Assembly (NCBI RefSeq): GCF_020251205.1
Contig: NZ_JAIWYX010000006.1
Location: 186,001 to 250,000, forward strand
DNA: 64,000 bases
Source: Arthrobacter sp. M4
GTDB taxonomy: Bacteria; Actinomycetota; Actinomycetes; Actinomycetales; Micrococcaceae
Direction of reading: 5' to 3'
This document shows positions 8,908-17,248 of this stretch, piece after piece. The stretch's first letter is position 1; the number at the start of each line of letters is the position of its first letter. The notes beneath the pieces were generated by a model. It searched no databases and was not told the origin of the DNA. It saw nothing but the letters and a program-made list of their open reading frames with translations. The position numbers and the translations under genes were made by a program.

Positions 8908-9457
8908 GCCTGCTCTTCTCGCGGAGTGTTTTTTCGTGGAAGACGGGCTCAATGGCCCGGACCGTCACTCCGGCGTCCCCGTTCGACGCTTGCGGCGCCT
9001 CCAGAGACGCCGTTGTATCAGGTGTTGGACGAGCCCTTTGTGGGGGCCGCGTCAGTGGCTTTGGCACGTCGACTTGCCGTAGCGGTTTCCACGGTAGGTG
9101 GGCTCTTGTGGGCAGCGCAAAGCGTGTTTCAAGGCCAAAAAATGAGATGTCAGACAAATGTGTGCAAGCGTTTACATCATTGATTGCGCGCGCGTGCCAT
9201 AGGGGGCGCGGAGAGTCAAATGTTTAGCTTAGTGGGGAGAATCACTGGAGAATTCACATTGCGTTAACACTGTGTCAAGCCCGGACCTTCTTGACTTGAC
9301 AGCAGGCTGATCTTCGGCGTGGGAGCGGCGCTTTGACTGGATGTGACAAAGCCACGTGACAAAGTTGAAGTTTCAACGGCGGTGCGGGAAAGCCGCGCGG
9401 GCTGACGCGAAATGTGAGCCGGATGGGCTCCTGGAAGCCGAATGTGACGCGAAGCGT
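8908..9457. other. levansucrase upstream region, no gene
   Basis: 550 bp without a convincing gene between the divergently oriented end of purine phosphorylase and the levansucrase start. It is visibly more AT-rich around 9120-9260 than its neighbours. It contains a LacI-family operator at 9163-9176, a TTGCAC element overlapping that operator on the minus strand (possible -35), and two copies of GTGACAAAG at about 9341-9365. The long leader fits a regulated promoter for the leftward levansucrase gene. Confidence 0.5.
9163..9176. promoter_or_regulatory. LacI-family operator (cre-like), levansucrase promoter
   Basis: TGCAAGCGTTTACA is a near-palindrome with the central CG and TG/CA ends typical of LacI/GalR-family operators. 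It lies 256 bp upstream of the levansucrase start and overlaps a possible -35 element on that strand. No LacI-type gene is in the window, so the regulator would act from elsewhere. Confidence 0.6.
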
Positions 9458-10291
9458 TTAGAGGCGCGCGATGATGTCCGCTAGGAGGCGGGAGATGCGC
9501 GCCCCGGCGGCCAGCCCTGCCTCGATCACTTCCTGGTGGCTCAGCGGGGTGGGGCTGATGCCTGCCGCCAGATTCGTAACCAGCGAGATTCCGAACACTT
9601 CAAGACCGGCATGGCGCGCGGCAATGGCCTCCAGCGCGGTCGACATGCCCACCAGGTCGGCGCCGATCCGTTTGGCGTACTGCACCTCCGCCGGCGTTTC
9701 GTAGTGCGGGCCGTGGAACTGGACATAAACGCCCTCGTCCAGGCTAGGGTCCACTTCCTTAGCCAGGGAACGGATGCGCGGCGAGTAGAGGTCTGTGAGG
9801 TCCACGAACGTGGCGCCCTCCAGCGGCGACGTTCCCGTGAGGTTGATGTGGTCGCTGATGAGCACAGGCGTACCCGGCTGCCACTGTTCGTTAAGGCCGC
9901 CACAGCCGTTGGTGATGACGAGCGTCCTGCAGCCCGCCGCGGCAGCTGTCCGGACTCCGTGGACCACCGCCCGGACTCCCTTGCCCTCGTAGTAGTGTGT
10001 GCGGGCGCCGAGGACCAGGGCCCGTTTTCCATCCTTGGTAAGCACCGAGCGGATGGTTCCCACATGACCTTCCACTGCGGGAGCGGAGAATCCAGGAACC
10101 TCTGAAGCGGTCAACGTTGCGGTCGTCTCGCCAATCAGATCCGCAGCGCCGCCCCAGCCGGAACCAAGGATCAGGGCTACGTCATGTGTTTCGACGCCGG
10201 TCTCGCTGGCGATGTAGTCGGCCGCGGTACTGGCCGCTTCGAAGGGGTCGGAGTTCAGCAGCTCTGTGTTACTCACTGGTACAAAGTACAT
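9458..10291 (-). CDS. deoD: purine nucleoside phosphorylase (trimeric type)
   Basis: Phosphorolysis of purine (deoxy)ribonucleosides to free base and (deoxy)ribose-1-phosphate, in purine salvage. The 277 residues fit the trimeric PNP family: phosphate-loop ILGSGWGG, RTHYYEG, GHVGTIR, TNGCGGLN, the methionine-containing MSTALEAIAARH, and the base-binding Asn in SLVTNLAAG. ATG at 10291 and GTG at 10276 are both possible starts; neither has a clear ribosome site. The rightward lpdA begins only 77 bp away, so the two share a divergent promoter region. M. tuberculosis also has deoD close to lpdA and pmmB. Confidence 0.9.
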   Translation of the reverse strand: MYFVPVSNTELLNSDPFEAASTAADYIASETGVETHDVALILGSGWGGAADLIGETTATLTASEVPGFSAPAVEGHVGTIRSVLTKDGKRALVLGARTHYYEGKGVRAVVHGVRTAAAAGCRTLVITNGCGGLNEQWQPGTPVLISDHINLTGTSPLEGATFVDLTDLYSPRIRSLAKEVDPSLDEGVYVQFHGPHYETPAEVQYAKRIGADLVGMSTALEAIAARHAGLEVFGISLVTNLAAGISPTPLSHQEVIEAGLAAGARISRLLADIIARL

Positions 10292-10368
10292 GGGGCCCGG
10301 AAGGTTTGGGTAGCAGTGAGGTCACGCTGAGTGGCAGGCAAACCTGCGATGGGCAAGAATTGACTTTT

Positions 10369-11787
10369 GTGACTACGCAACTTGACTTCAGCTCACCCCG
10401 CATCGCGATCCTGGGTGGAGGTCCCGGCGGGTATGAAGCCGCCATGGTGGCCGCCTCACTCGGCGCCAAGGTCACCATCATCGAGCGTGCCGGGCTTGGC
10501 GGTTCAGCGGTCCTTACGGACGTTGTTCCGTCCAAAACGCTGATCGCGACGGCGGACCTCATGACCCGTGTGGGGGCGGCAGGGGAGCTGGGCGTCAAGT
10601 TCGACCACGTCAACGGCGGTGCTTTCACCCCCGTGATGCAGGCCGACCTTAAGCACATCAACCGACGCCTCCTGAGCCTTGCGCGCGAGCAGTCCTCGGA
10701 TATCAAGGCAGGGCTGGAACACCTCGGCGTTGAAATCATCATGGGCTCAGGCAAGCTGGTGGACGGAAACACCATTGAGGTTCTCACGTCCGAAGGCGTC
10801 CGCCGAGTCGAGGCAGACGCGATTCTGCTGGCGGTTGGCGCACACCCCCGTGAACTCCCCACCGCCCGCCCTGATGGCGAACGGATCCTGAACTGGGCAC
10901 AGATCTACAACCTCGAGGAACTGCCCGAGGAACTTATCGTGATTGGTTCGGGAGTAACCGGCGCCGAGTTCGCGTCGGCCTACAACGGACTGGGATCGAA
11001 GGTCACGCTCATTTCCAGCCGCGACCAGGTGCTGCCAGGATCAGACACTGACGCCGCGGCTTCCCTGGAAGTGGTCTTCAAGCGGCGCGGTGTGAACGTC
11101 CTGTCCCGCTCCCGTGCCGAGGCCGTGGACCGCACGGAGAACGGTGTTGTGGTCACGCTCAGCGACGGTTCCAAGGTCACCGGCAGCCACTGCCTGGTGT
11201 GCGTCGGCTCCATCCCGAACACGGCCGGGATCGGCCTTGAGGAGGCGGGCGTGGCCCTCACCGAGTCGGGGCACATCAAGGTGGACGGCGTCTCCCGGAC
11301 TACCTCGTCCAACATCTACGCGGCCGGTGACTGCACAGGCGTCCTGGCGCTCGCTTCCGTCGCAGCTATGCAGGGACGGATCGCCATCGCCCATTTCCTC
11401 GGAGACAGCGTCAAACCACTCAAGCTGACCCATGTAGCCTCCAACATCTTTACGTCGCCTGAGATCGCCTCTGTGGGCGTCTCAGAGGCAGACGTGGAGT
11501 CCGGCAAGTACCAGGGCGACGTGGTGAAGCTGTCACTCAAGAGCAACGCCCGCGCCAAGATGCGCTACACAACCGACGGTTTCGTCAAGATCATCGCCCG
11601 CAAGGGTTCCGGAACAGTCATCGGTGGCGTCGTCATGGGCTCCAACGCTTCGGAACTGATCTTCCCGATTGCCGTTGCTGTGACGCAAAAACTCCACGTT
11701 GACGACGTCGCCAGCACGTTCACGGTCTACCCATCGCTGACCGGATCTATTTCCGAGGCTGCCCGCAGGCTGCACGTCCACCTGTAA
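10369..11787 (+). CDS. lpdA: NAD(P)H-quinone dehydrogenase LpdA-like flavoprotein without redox disulfide
   Basis: 472-residue flavoprotein of the lipoamide dehydrogenase superfamily. The FAD site (AILGGGPGGYEAA), the NAD site (VIGSGVTGAEFASAY) and the second FAD motif (YAAGDCTGV) are intact. The CxxxxC redox disulfide is absent: the segment reads GGSAVLTDVVPSK. The C-terminal catalytic His is replaced, TVYPSLTGS instead of the HAHPT form. These are the hallmarks of M. tuberculosis LpdA (Rv3303c), an NAD(P)H:quinone oxidoreductase, not of a true dihydrolipoamide dehydrogenase. The start is uncertain: GTG at 10369, or TTG at 10360 with slightly better spacing to GGGCAAGA. It is convergent with the nitrate reductase flavoprotein gene, with only 29 bp between them. 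Confidence 0.88.
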   Translation: MTTQLDFSSPRIAILGGGPGGYEAAMVAASLGAKVTIIERAGLGGSAVLTDVVPSKTLIATADLMTRVGAAGELGVKFDHVNGGAFTPVMQADLKHINRRLLSLAREQSSDIKAGLEHLGVEIIMGSGKLVDGNTIEVLTSEGVRRVEADAILLAVGAHPRELPTARPDGERILNWAQIYNLEELPEELIVIGSGVTGAEFASAYNGLGSKVTLISSRDQVLPGSDTDAAASLEVVFKRRGVNVLSRSRAEAVDRTENGVVVTLSDGSKVTGSHCLVCVGSIPNTAGIGLEEAGVALTESGHIKVDGVSRTTSSNIYAAGDCTGVLALASVAAMQGRIAIAHFLGDSVKPLKLTHVASNIFTSPEIASVGVSEADVESGKYQGDVVKLSLKSNARAKMRYTTDGFVKIIARKGSGTVIGGVVMGSNASELIFPIAVAVTQKLHVDDVASTFTVYPSLTGSISEAARRLHVHL

Positions 11788-11816
11788 GGGAGTGCAACTC
11801 CTAGCCGCCGGACTGC

Positions 11817-13382
11817 TCAGGCAGGGGCGGCCTGGAAGTGTTTTTCGATGATCGCCTTGATGTCGTTGTGGCATCCTCCGCAGCCTGTGCCGGCCCGCGT
11901 GGCCTTGGACACTTCGCCCACTGTGGCGCAGCCATCAAGAACGGCGTCTTCGATGCTTGCGCCGGACACTCCCGCGCAGCGGCAGACGGTTCGGTCGGGG
12001 TCGTTGGCTGCTCCGCCCGCACCGTCCAACTGATCGGGTCCGTCAAGGCGCAGCAGGAGCGAACGGTCGGCCGGGAGCTCCGATCCGCGTTCGAACAGGA
12101 GCACGAGTTCCGCCGAAGTGCGCGGCATGCCTACCGAGACCAGGCCTTCGAGGACACCGCCACGCGTAGTCATCTTCACGTAGCGGCCGTGTTCGGGATC
12201 AGCCCATTGGGACACTTGCCGGCGTGGGCGGCCGTTGGCGGCCCCAGCCTCGAGGAGTTCATCGTCCCAGGGCTCGGCCGAGTTGTCCCCGGCGACGGCA
12301 AGGTCGATCCCGCGCGCCTTGAGTACAACTACGCCGGGCTTCTCCTTGGCGAGCGGAGCGAGCGTGTCTGCTGCCTCCTGGCCGCCTTCCGCCAGCAGGG
12401 TCAGGTATTCGGCCAGCCATTCTGCCTGTCGCCATCCGGGACCCACCAGGCCGGACGGACCCACGGCGTTGCGGCAGTCCAGGCAGTCCGAATCGGCACA
12501 GCGGACTTCCGCACAGTCGCCAATCGCGAACATGTGCGGCTCGTGGTAGGTCCGGAGGCAGTGATCCACCAGGATTCCTGTAGCCGTGGGAAGGCCGCAG
12601 CCTTCTGCCAGTTCGATGCGTGGACGCACGCCACACGACAAAACCAGCAGGTCGCCGTCGATGGCTGAGCCGTCGTCGAGCAGTAGGGCGGAGAAGCTGC
12701 CGCCGGGGCCAGCGGTCTCAATCGCTGTAGAGCGGGCGTTGCCCGCCATGCTGACGCCGCCGGCACGCAGGCTTGCCGCCAGGACGGATCCGCCGCCACG
12801 GTCAATGTTTCGGCCCAGGGGGAACGGGCCGTTGTGGACCACGGTGGTGCGGGCGCCTTCTTCGGCGGCTGCGAGGGCGGTCTCGAGGCCCAGAACGCCG
12901 CCGCCCAGCACCACAACCTTCTTCTTGCCGCGTACAGCCTCCCGCAGGACAGCCGCGTCGCGGAGGTCGCGCAAGGCCGTGACGCCGGCTGGCAGCACAG
13001 GACGGGACGGGTCGGGGTTCAAGCCGCGGAGGTTGGGGATGACCGGCCGGGAACCCGTCGCGAAGACAAGGCGGTCATAGCCCGGTGTGGTGCCGTCGGA
13101 CAGTACCACCTGCTGCCGCGCACGGTCGATGCGCCGGACCTTCACGCCGAGCCGAACGTCGACGCCTTGGGCGGTGAGTTCAGCGGCGTCCGCCATGGCG
13201 AGGGCTTCCGCCGTCGTTCTCCCAACGCCGAGCTCCGCCACCATGACGCGGTTGTAGGCGGCCTCAGCCTCCTGGCCGATAACCAGGAGCTGGGCCAGTC
13301 CGCCCCGGACGGCGGGCAGCAGTTCCTCGACGAGCCGTGCGGCTACGGGGCCGAATCCGACAACAACAATCCGCTCGCTCAT
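11817..13382 (-). CDS. assimilatory nitrate reductase electron-transfer flavoprotein (NasB-like)
   Basis: 521 residues with the same layout as the N-terminal half of NirB: FAD/NAD(P) oxidoreductase (VVVGFGPVAARL, VVLGGGVLGLETA, MFAIGDCAEV) and, near the C terminus, a BFD-like [2Fe-2S] domain with CRC and CGGC. It probably passes electrons from NAD(P)H to the molybdenum subunit encoded just upstream. Start ATG at 13382 overlaps the nasA stop by 4 bp, so translation is coupled. A cluster of extra cysteines (CAEVRCADSDCLDC) follows the second FAD motif; its meaning is unknown. Bacillus NasB is the closest named analogue, but homology to other NirB-like reductases makes the exact symbol uncertain. 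Confidence 0.85.
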   Translation of the reverse strand: MSERIVVVGFGPVAARLVEELLPAVRGGLAQLLVIGQEAEAAYNRVMVAELGVGRTTAEALAMADAAELTAQGVDVRLGVKVRRIDRARQQVVLSDGTTPGYDRLVFATGSRPVIPNLRGLNPDPSRPVLPAGVTALRDLRDAAVLREAVRGKKKVVVLGGGVLGLETALAAAEEGARTTVVHNGPFPLGRNIDRGGGSVLAASLRAGGVSMAGNARSTAIETAGPGGSFSALLLDDGSAIDGDLLVLSCGVRPRIELAEGCGLPTATGILVDHCLRTYHEPHMFAIGDCAEVRCADSDCLDCRNAVGPSGLVGPGWRQAEWLAEYLTLLAEGGQEAADTLAPLAKEKPGVVVLKARGIDLAVAGDNSAEPWDDELLEAGAANGRPRRQVSQWADPEHGRYVKMTTRGGVLEGLVSVGMPRTSAELVLLFERGSELPADRSLLLRLDGPDQLDGAGGAANDPDRTVCRCAGVSGASIEDAVLDGCATVGEVSKATRAGTGCGGCHNDIKAIIEKHFQAAPA

Positions 13383-15535
13383 GAAGCCTCCTTAGCGCTG
13401 ACCCATACCCGGCTGGTCTTGAATTCCGGCATACCGGAAGTGGGATCTGTTGCCGCCTCAGTGAGGCGGTTGGCGTTTTCGAGCCCCGGGAAATGGAAGG
13501 GCAGGAAAACGGTGTCCGGCCGCACGGCGTTGCTGACCTCGGTTCGGCAGACCACGGTGCCGCGCTCGTTGGTGACTTCGACGAAGTCGCCGGCGGAGAT
13601 GCCGCGGGCAGCCGCCGCTGCCGGGTGGATCTGCAGCGTCGCTTCGGGCTGGGACGTGGCCAGTTCTGCGACTCGACGCGTCTGCGAACCGGACTGGTAG
13701 TGCTCCAGGAGGCGGCCGGTGGCCAGTGCCAGCGAACCGTCCGGGAACGTGCGCCGCGCACGCTTCGACGGCGTTACCGGCACCAGAAGCGCCTTGCCAT
13801 CCGCATGGGCAAAGCCATCACGGAAAAGGCGCGGGGTTCCGGTGCTCCCGGCCGGGAACGGCCAGTAAGCGGCCTCTCCGCGGTCCAGCATGGCGTAGTC
13901 GATGCCGGAGTAGTCGGCCAGGCCCCCCGCCGACGCCAGGCGCAATTCCTCGAATACGGTCTCCGGGTCGTCGCTGAACGTGGAGGGAGCGTCCAGGGCT
14001 TCGGCGAGGCGGCTCATGAGCCACAGTTCGGTGCGGACGCCCGGCGGGGGAGTGAGTGCCCGGCGGCGCCGGATGACCCGGCCCTCAAGGTTGGTCAGCG
14101 TGCCTTCCTCTTCCGCCCATTGCGTGACGGGCAGGACGAGGTCCGCTTCCATCGCGGTTTCTGACATGAAGAAGTCGCACACCACCAGGAAGTCGAGGCT
14201 GCGAAGGCCCTCGGTCACGGCGATCGTATCCGGGGCGGAGACCACAATGTTGGCGCCGTGCACAAAAAGGCACTTGACGCCGTCGGGCTTTCCAAGCGAC
14301 TTCAGCAGCTGGACGGCAGGCAGGCCGGCACCGGGGATGACGGACTCGTCCACGCCCCAAACTGAGGCAATGTGTGCGCGGGCCGCCGGATCGGTGATCT
14401 TGCGGTAGCCCGGCAGCTGGTCCGACTTCTGGCCGTGTTCGCGGCCGCCCTGGCCGTTGCCCTGGCCGGTGAGCGTGCCGTAGCCGCTGCGGGCGCTACC
14501 GGGCAGGCCGAGGAGCAGGCTCAAGTTGATGGCAGCCGTCGCGGTGTCCGTTCCGTCCACGTGCTGTTCGACGCCGCGGCCGCTCAAGATGTAGCTGCCG
14601 CCGGACTTGGCTCCCGCGGCGAGCCGGTGTGCTGTCTCGCGGATCAGGCTGGCCGGAACACCCGTGATTTGCTGCACGCGCTCGGGCCAGAACGCAGCCA
14701 GGCTGCGGACGAGTGCGGCGTAGCCGGTGGTGCGCGACTGGACGTATTCGACGTCCACCAAACCCTCGTGCACTACGGCGTGGGAGATGCCCAGGATGAG
14801 CGCCAAGTCGGTTCCCGGCATCGGCTGGAGATGGAAGCCGCCGCCGTCGCGAGTGAAAGCTGCCGTGGCAGAGCGGCGGGGGTCAACGACGATCAGCCCA
14901 CCGGCGTCGCGGGCACCCTGGAGGTGCTGCACGAAGGGCGGCATGGTCTCGGCCACGTTGGAGCCGAGGAGGAGGATGACGGACGCGGAATCCAGGTCCT
15001 GCACCGGAAATGGAAGTCCACGGTCAACACCGAAGGCGCGGTTGCCCGCGGCCGCGGCGGAGGACATGCAGAACCGGCCGTTGTAGTCGATGCGCGAGGT
15101 GCGGAGGGCGAGGCGGGCAAACTTTCCGAGCTGGTAGGCCTTCTCGTTAGTCAGCCCGCCGCCGCCAAAGACGCCTACGGCGTCAGGTCCGTACTGTGCC
15201 TGGGTTTCCTTCACTGCTGCCGTGACCAGCATGAGGGCTTCGTCCCAACCGATTGGCTGGTGGACGCCGTCGGAACCCTTGAGCATCGGCTGGGTGACCC
15301 GGCCGGTGTGGTTCAACAACGACGCCGACGTCCAGCCCTTGCGGCACAGCCCGCCCCGGTTGGTGGGGAAGTCCCGTCCGGAGACTTCCAGCACGGGAGC
15401 TCCCTGGGCTGGAGTTCCACTGCTGGGGACGGCTGTGGCGGGCAAGGGGTCTGACCCCGGCTGTGCAGCCGGGGTCAGAGTCATGGCGCACTGCAGCGCA
15501 CAATACGGGCAGTGGGTGTCGGCGCCATTGGGCAT
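13379..15535 (-). CDS. nasA: assimilatory nitrate reductase, molybdopterin catalytic subunit
   Basis: Cytoplasmic Mo-bis-MGD enzyme reducing nitrate to nitrite. 718 residues begin with the [4Fe-4S] motif C-x2-C-x3-C (CPYCALQC) and a fourth Cys in GLCRKGW. Next come the molybdopterin oxidoreductase core (GWDEALMLV, GGGGLTNEKAY, IDYNGRFCMS, LLLGSNVAETMP, VDPRRSATA) and a C-terminal dinucleotide-binding domain (LATGRLLEHYQSGSQTRR). There is no twin-arginine signal, consistent with an assimilatory enzyme. The gene starts one base after the narK stop and overlaps the flavoprotein gene by 4 bp: a transporter-reductase-electron donor operon. The product feeds NirBD, encoded 9 kb away. Confidence 0.93.
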   Translation of the reverse strand: MPNGADTHCPYCALQCAMTLTPAAQPGSDPLPATAVPSSGTPAQGAPVLEVSGRDFPTNRGGLCRKGWTSASLLNHTGRVTQPMLKGSDGVHQPIGWDEALMLVTAAVKETQAQYGPDAVGVFGGGGLTNEKAYQLGKFARLALRTSRIDYNGRFCMSSAAAAGNRAFGVDRGLPFPVQDLDSASVILLLGSNVAETMPPFVQHLQGARDAGGLIVVDPRRSATAAFTRDGGGFHLQPMPGTDLALILGISHAVVHEGLVDVEYVQSRTTGYAALVRSLAAFWPERVQQITGVPASLIRETAHRLAAGAKSGGSYILSGRGVEQHVDGTDTATAAINLSLLLGLPGSARSGYGTLTGQGNGQGGREHGQKSDQLPGYRKITDPAARAHIASVWGVDESVIPGAGLPAVQLLKSLGKPDGVKCLFVHGANIVVSAPDTIAVTEGLRSLDFLVVCDFFMSETAMEADLVLPVTQWAEEEGTLTNLEGRVIRRRRALTPPPGVRTELWLMSRLAEALDAPSTFSDDPETVFEELRLASAGGLADYSGIDYAMLDRGEAAYWPFPAGSTGTPRLFRDGFAHADGKALLVPVTPSKRARRTFPDGSLALATGRLLEHYQSGSQTRRVAELATSQPEATLQIHPAAAAARGISAGDFVEVTNERGTVVCRTEVSNAVRPDTVFLPFHFPGLENANRLTEAATDPTSGMPEFKTSRVWVSAKEAS

Positions 15536-15536
15536 A

Positions 15537-16952
15537 TTAGATGTGTCCGATCATGTTGCGCTTCTGGGCCGGGCGGATGTAGCAGGCCCAGGTGACGAGG
15601 AGCATCAGGGCGTAGGCTCCGACGAAGCCATAGAAGGCGCCGGTGTAGGAGCCGCTTGCCGCGTTGGAGGCATTCAGTACCTGCGGGATGAGGAAGCCGC
15701 CGTAGGCGCCGATCGCGGAGATCAGGCCCAGCGAGGAGGAAGCCAGGCGCTGGGTCTCAGCCGGAGTTGCCCCGGACTTGGCCGCACGGCTGGAGGTTGC
15801 GAAGATCACCGGGATCATGCGGTAGGTGGCGCCGTTTCCGAAGCCGCTGGCGACGAAGAGGAGCAGGAACAGTCCGAGGAAGAGCCAGAAGTTCTTCAGC
15901 GGGAGGGTCAGGATGACGGCCACCGTGATCACGGCCATCGAGGCGAAGGATGCCACGGTCATCCGGGCGCCGCCCATGCGGTCTGCCATCCGTCCGCCGT
16001 AGGGGCGGGCCAGGGAGCCGACCAGCGGGCCGAGGAAGGCCAGCGAGAGGGCGACGGCACCCACGGTGAAGGAGGAGAAGGACGGGAAGTAGTCCTTGAT
16101 GAGCTTGGGGAAGACGCCCGCGAAGCCGATGAACGAACCGAAGGTGCCGATGTAGAGGAAGGCCATGACCCACAGGTGCGGCTCCTTGAGCGCTGCGATC
16201 GAGCCAGCCACGTCACCCTTGGCGCTGGTGAGGTTGTTCATGTATTTCCAGGCGCCGAAGGCTGCGATGAGGATCAGCGGAATCCAGACAAGGCCGGCCA
16301 TGGGCAGGTTGACGGTTCCAGCCGCCAGGAGGGTGACCGCGATCGGGACGACGAGCTGCGCCACCGCCGCACCGAGGTTGCCGCCTGCCGCGTTGAGGCC
16401 AAGGGCCCAGCCCTTTTCGCGGGCGGGGTAGAAGAAGGTGATGTTGGCCATGGAGCTGGCGAAGTTACCGCCACCGAAGCCCGCCAGTGCAGCTACCAGC
16501 AGCATTGCTTCGAACGGAGTGGCCGGGTTGGAAACGCAGATCGCCAGGCCGGCGGAGGGGATCAGGAGCAGCAGCGCCGAGACAATGGTCCAGTTCCGGC
16601 CACCGAACCTCGAGACCATGAAGGTGTAGGGGATCCGGAGCGTCGCGCCGACCAGGCTCGGCATGGAGATCAGCCAGAAGATCTGGTTGGTGTCGAACTT
16701 GAAGCCGGCTGCAGGGAGCTGGACGACAACGATGGACCACAACTGCCAGACGACGAAGCCGAGGAACTCGGCGAAGATGGACCAGTACAGGTTTCGCTTG
16801 GCGATGGAGCGGCCTTCGTTTTCCCACTGGCCCTTGTCCTCTGCATCCCAATTGGCGATCCAACGGCCAGGACGGTGCTCAAGAACGGGGGTAGTAGCGG
16901 TGGCAGATACCTGGGGTGCATCCAGGATTTCTGCTGATCGGTCAACAGTCAC
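15537..16952 (-). CDS. narK: nitrate/nitrite transporter, MFS (NarK/NasA family)
   Basis: Inner-membrane nitrate uptake protein of about 471 residues with twelve predicted membrane spans. It carries the nitrate signature regions of the NNP family: GFGGGNFASSMANITFFYP and, after the middle loop, GFGNGATYRMIP. The N-terminal WDAEDKGQWENEGR is typical of actinobacterial NarK. The chosen start is the GTG at 16952, seven bases after a strong AAGGAGG; longer reading upstream to 17132 adds only non-conserved sequence. It is the first gene of the narK-nasA-flavoprotein operon. A GlnR-like site at 17025-17062 lies at nearly the same distance from the start as the box at nirB. Confidence 0.9.
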   Translation of the reverse strand: MTVDRSAEILDAPQVSATATTPVLEHRPGRWIANWDAEDKGQWENEGRSIAKRNLYWSIFAEFLGFVVWQLWSIVVVQLPAAGFKFDTNQIFWLISMPSLVGATLRIPYTFMVSRFGGRNWTIVSALLLLIPSAGLAICVSNPATPFEAMLLVAALAGFGGGNFASSMANITFFYPAREKGWALGLNAAGGNLGAAVAQLVVPIAVTLLAAGTVNLPMAGLVWIPLILIAAFGAWKYMNNLTSAKGDVAGSIAALKEPHLWVMAFLYIGTFGSFIGFAGVFPKLIKDYFPSFSSFTVGAVALSLAFLGPLVGSLARPYGGRMADRMGGARMTVASFASMAVITVAVILTLPLKNFWLFLGLFLLLFVASGFGNGATYRMIPVIFATSSRAAKSGATPAETQRLASSSLGLISAIGAYGGFLIPQVLNASNAASGSYTGAFYGFVGAYALMLLVTWACYIRPAQKRNMIGHI

Positions 16953-17248
16953 GGTGTGCCTCCTTGCTGGGGACTTTGCACTTTCCAAGTTAGGTACGGC
17001 GCGTTTCGCGCTCTGTCGCCGTTTGTTAACGTGCTGTGACATTTGCCTATCGACGGCCTCACGGAGGAGTGAGAGCTTTGTGATGTTTCCGAAAATGAGA
17101 GGGCTCAACGCAGTGCGCAAAACAGTCCACATGGCGGACCGAATGTCCGGTCAGTGGACCGGGATCTTATTATTGATACCTCTATATCCCTTAGCCGGGC
17201 AGGCCCGATGATGCGTCCGTCTGGTGCGACTGAAAGCAATGCACACTA
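16953..17248. other. narK / MFS divergent promoter region
   Basis: 296 bp between two divergent transporters, no gene seen. On the narK side is a degenerate GlnR-type box (17025-17062). On the other side are two overlapping inverted repeats: CGGAC-N5-GTCCG at 17135-17149 and CCGGTC-AGTG-GACCGG at 17147-17162. They could be operators for the rightward symporter gene. The AT-rich stretch 17165-17190 (TTATTATTGATACC, TATATC) is the most promoter-like part. Confidence 0.45.
17025..17062 (-). promoter_or_regulatory. candidate GlnR-type site upstream of narK
   Basis: Minus-strand half-sites GTGAG, GATAG, GTCAC and TTAAC are spaced exactly 6 bp apart. Against GTnAC/GAAAC/GTnAC/GAAAC this is five mismatches, clearly weaker than the nirB box. 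The spacing, the target gene and the distance to the start (73 bp, versus 68 bp at nirB) all support it. It is a candidate only. Confidence 0.4.

Noticed and set aside
10369-11787. Dihydrolipoamide dehydrogenase (E3)
   Set aside because: No redox-active disulfide and no C-terminal catalytic His.
17003-17007. Extra GAAAC half-site on the minus strand near narK as part of another GlnR box
   Set aside because: No GTnAC half-site lies 6 bp away on either side.
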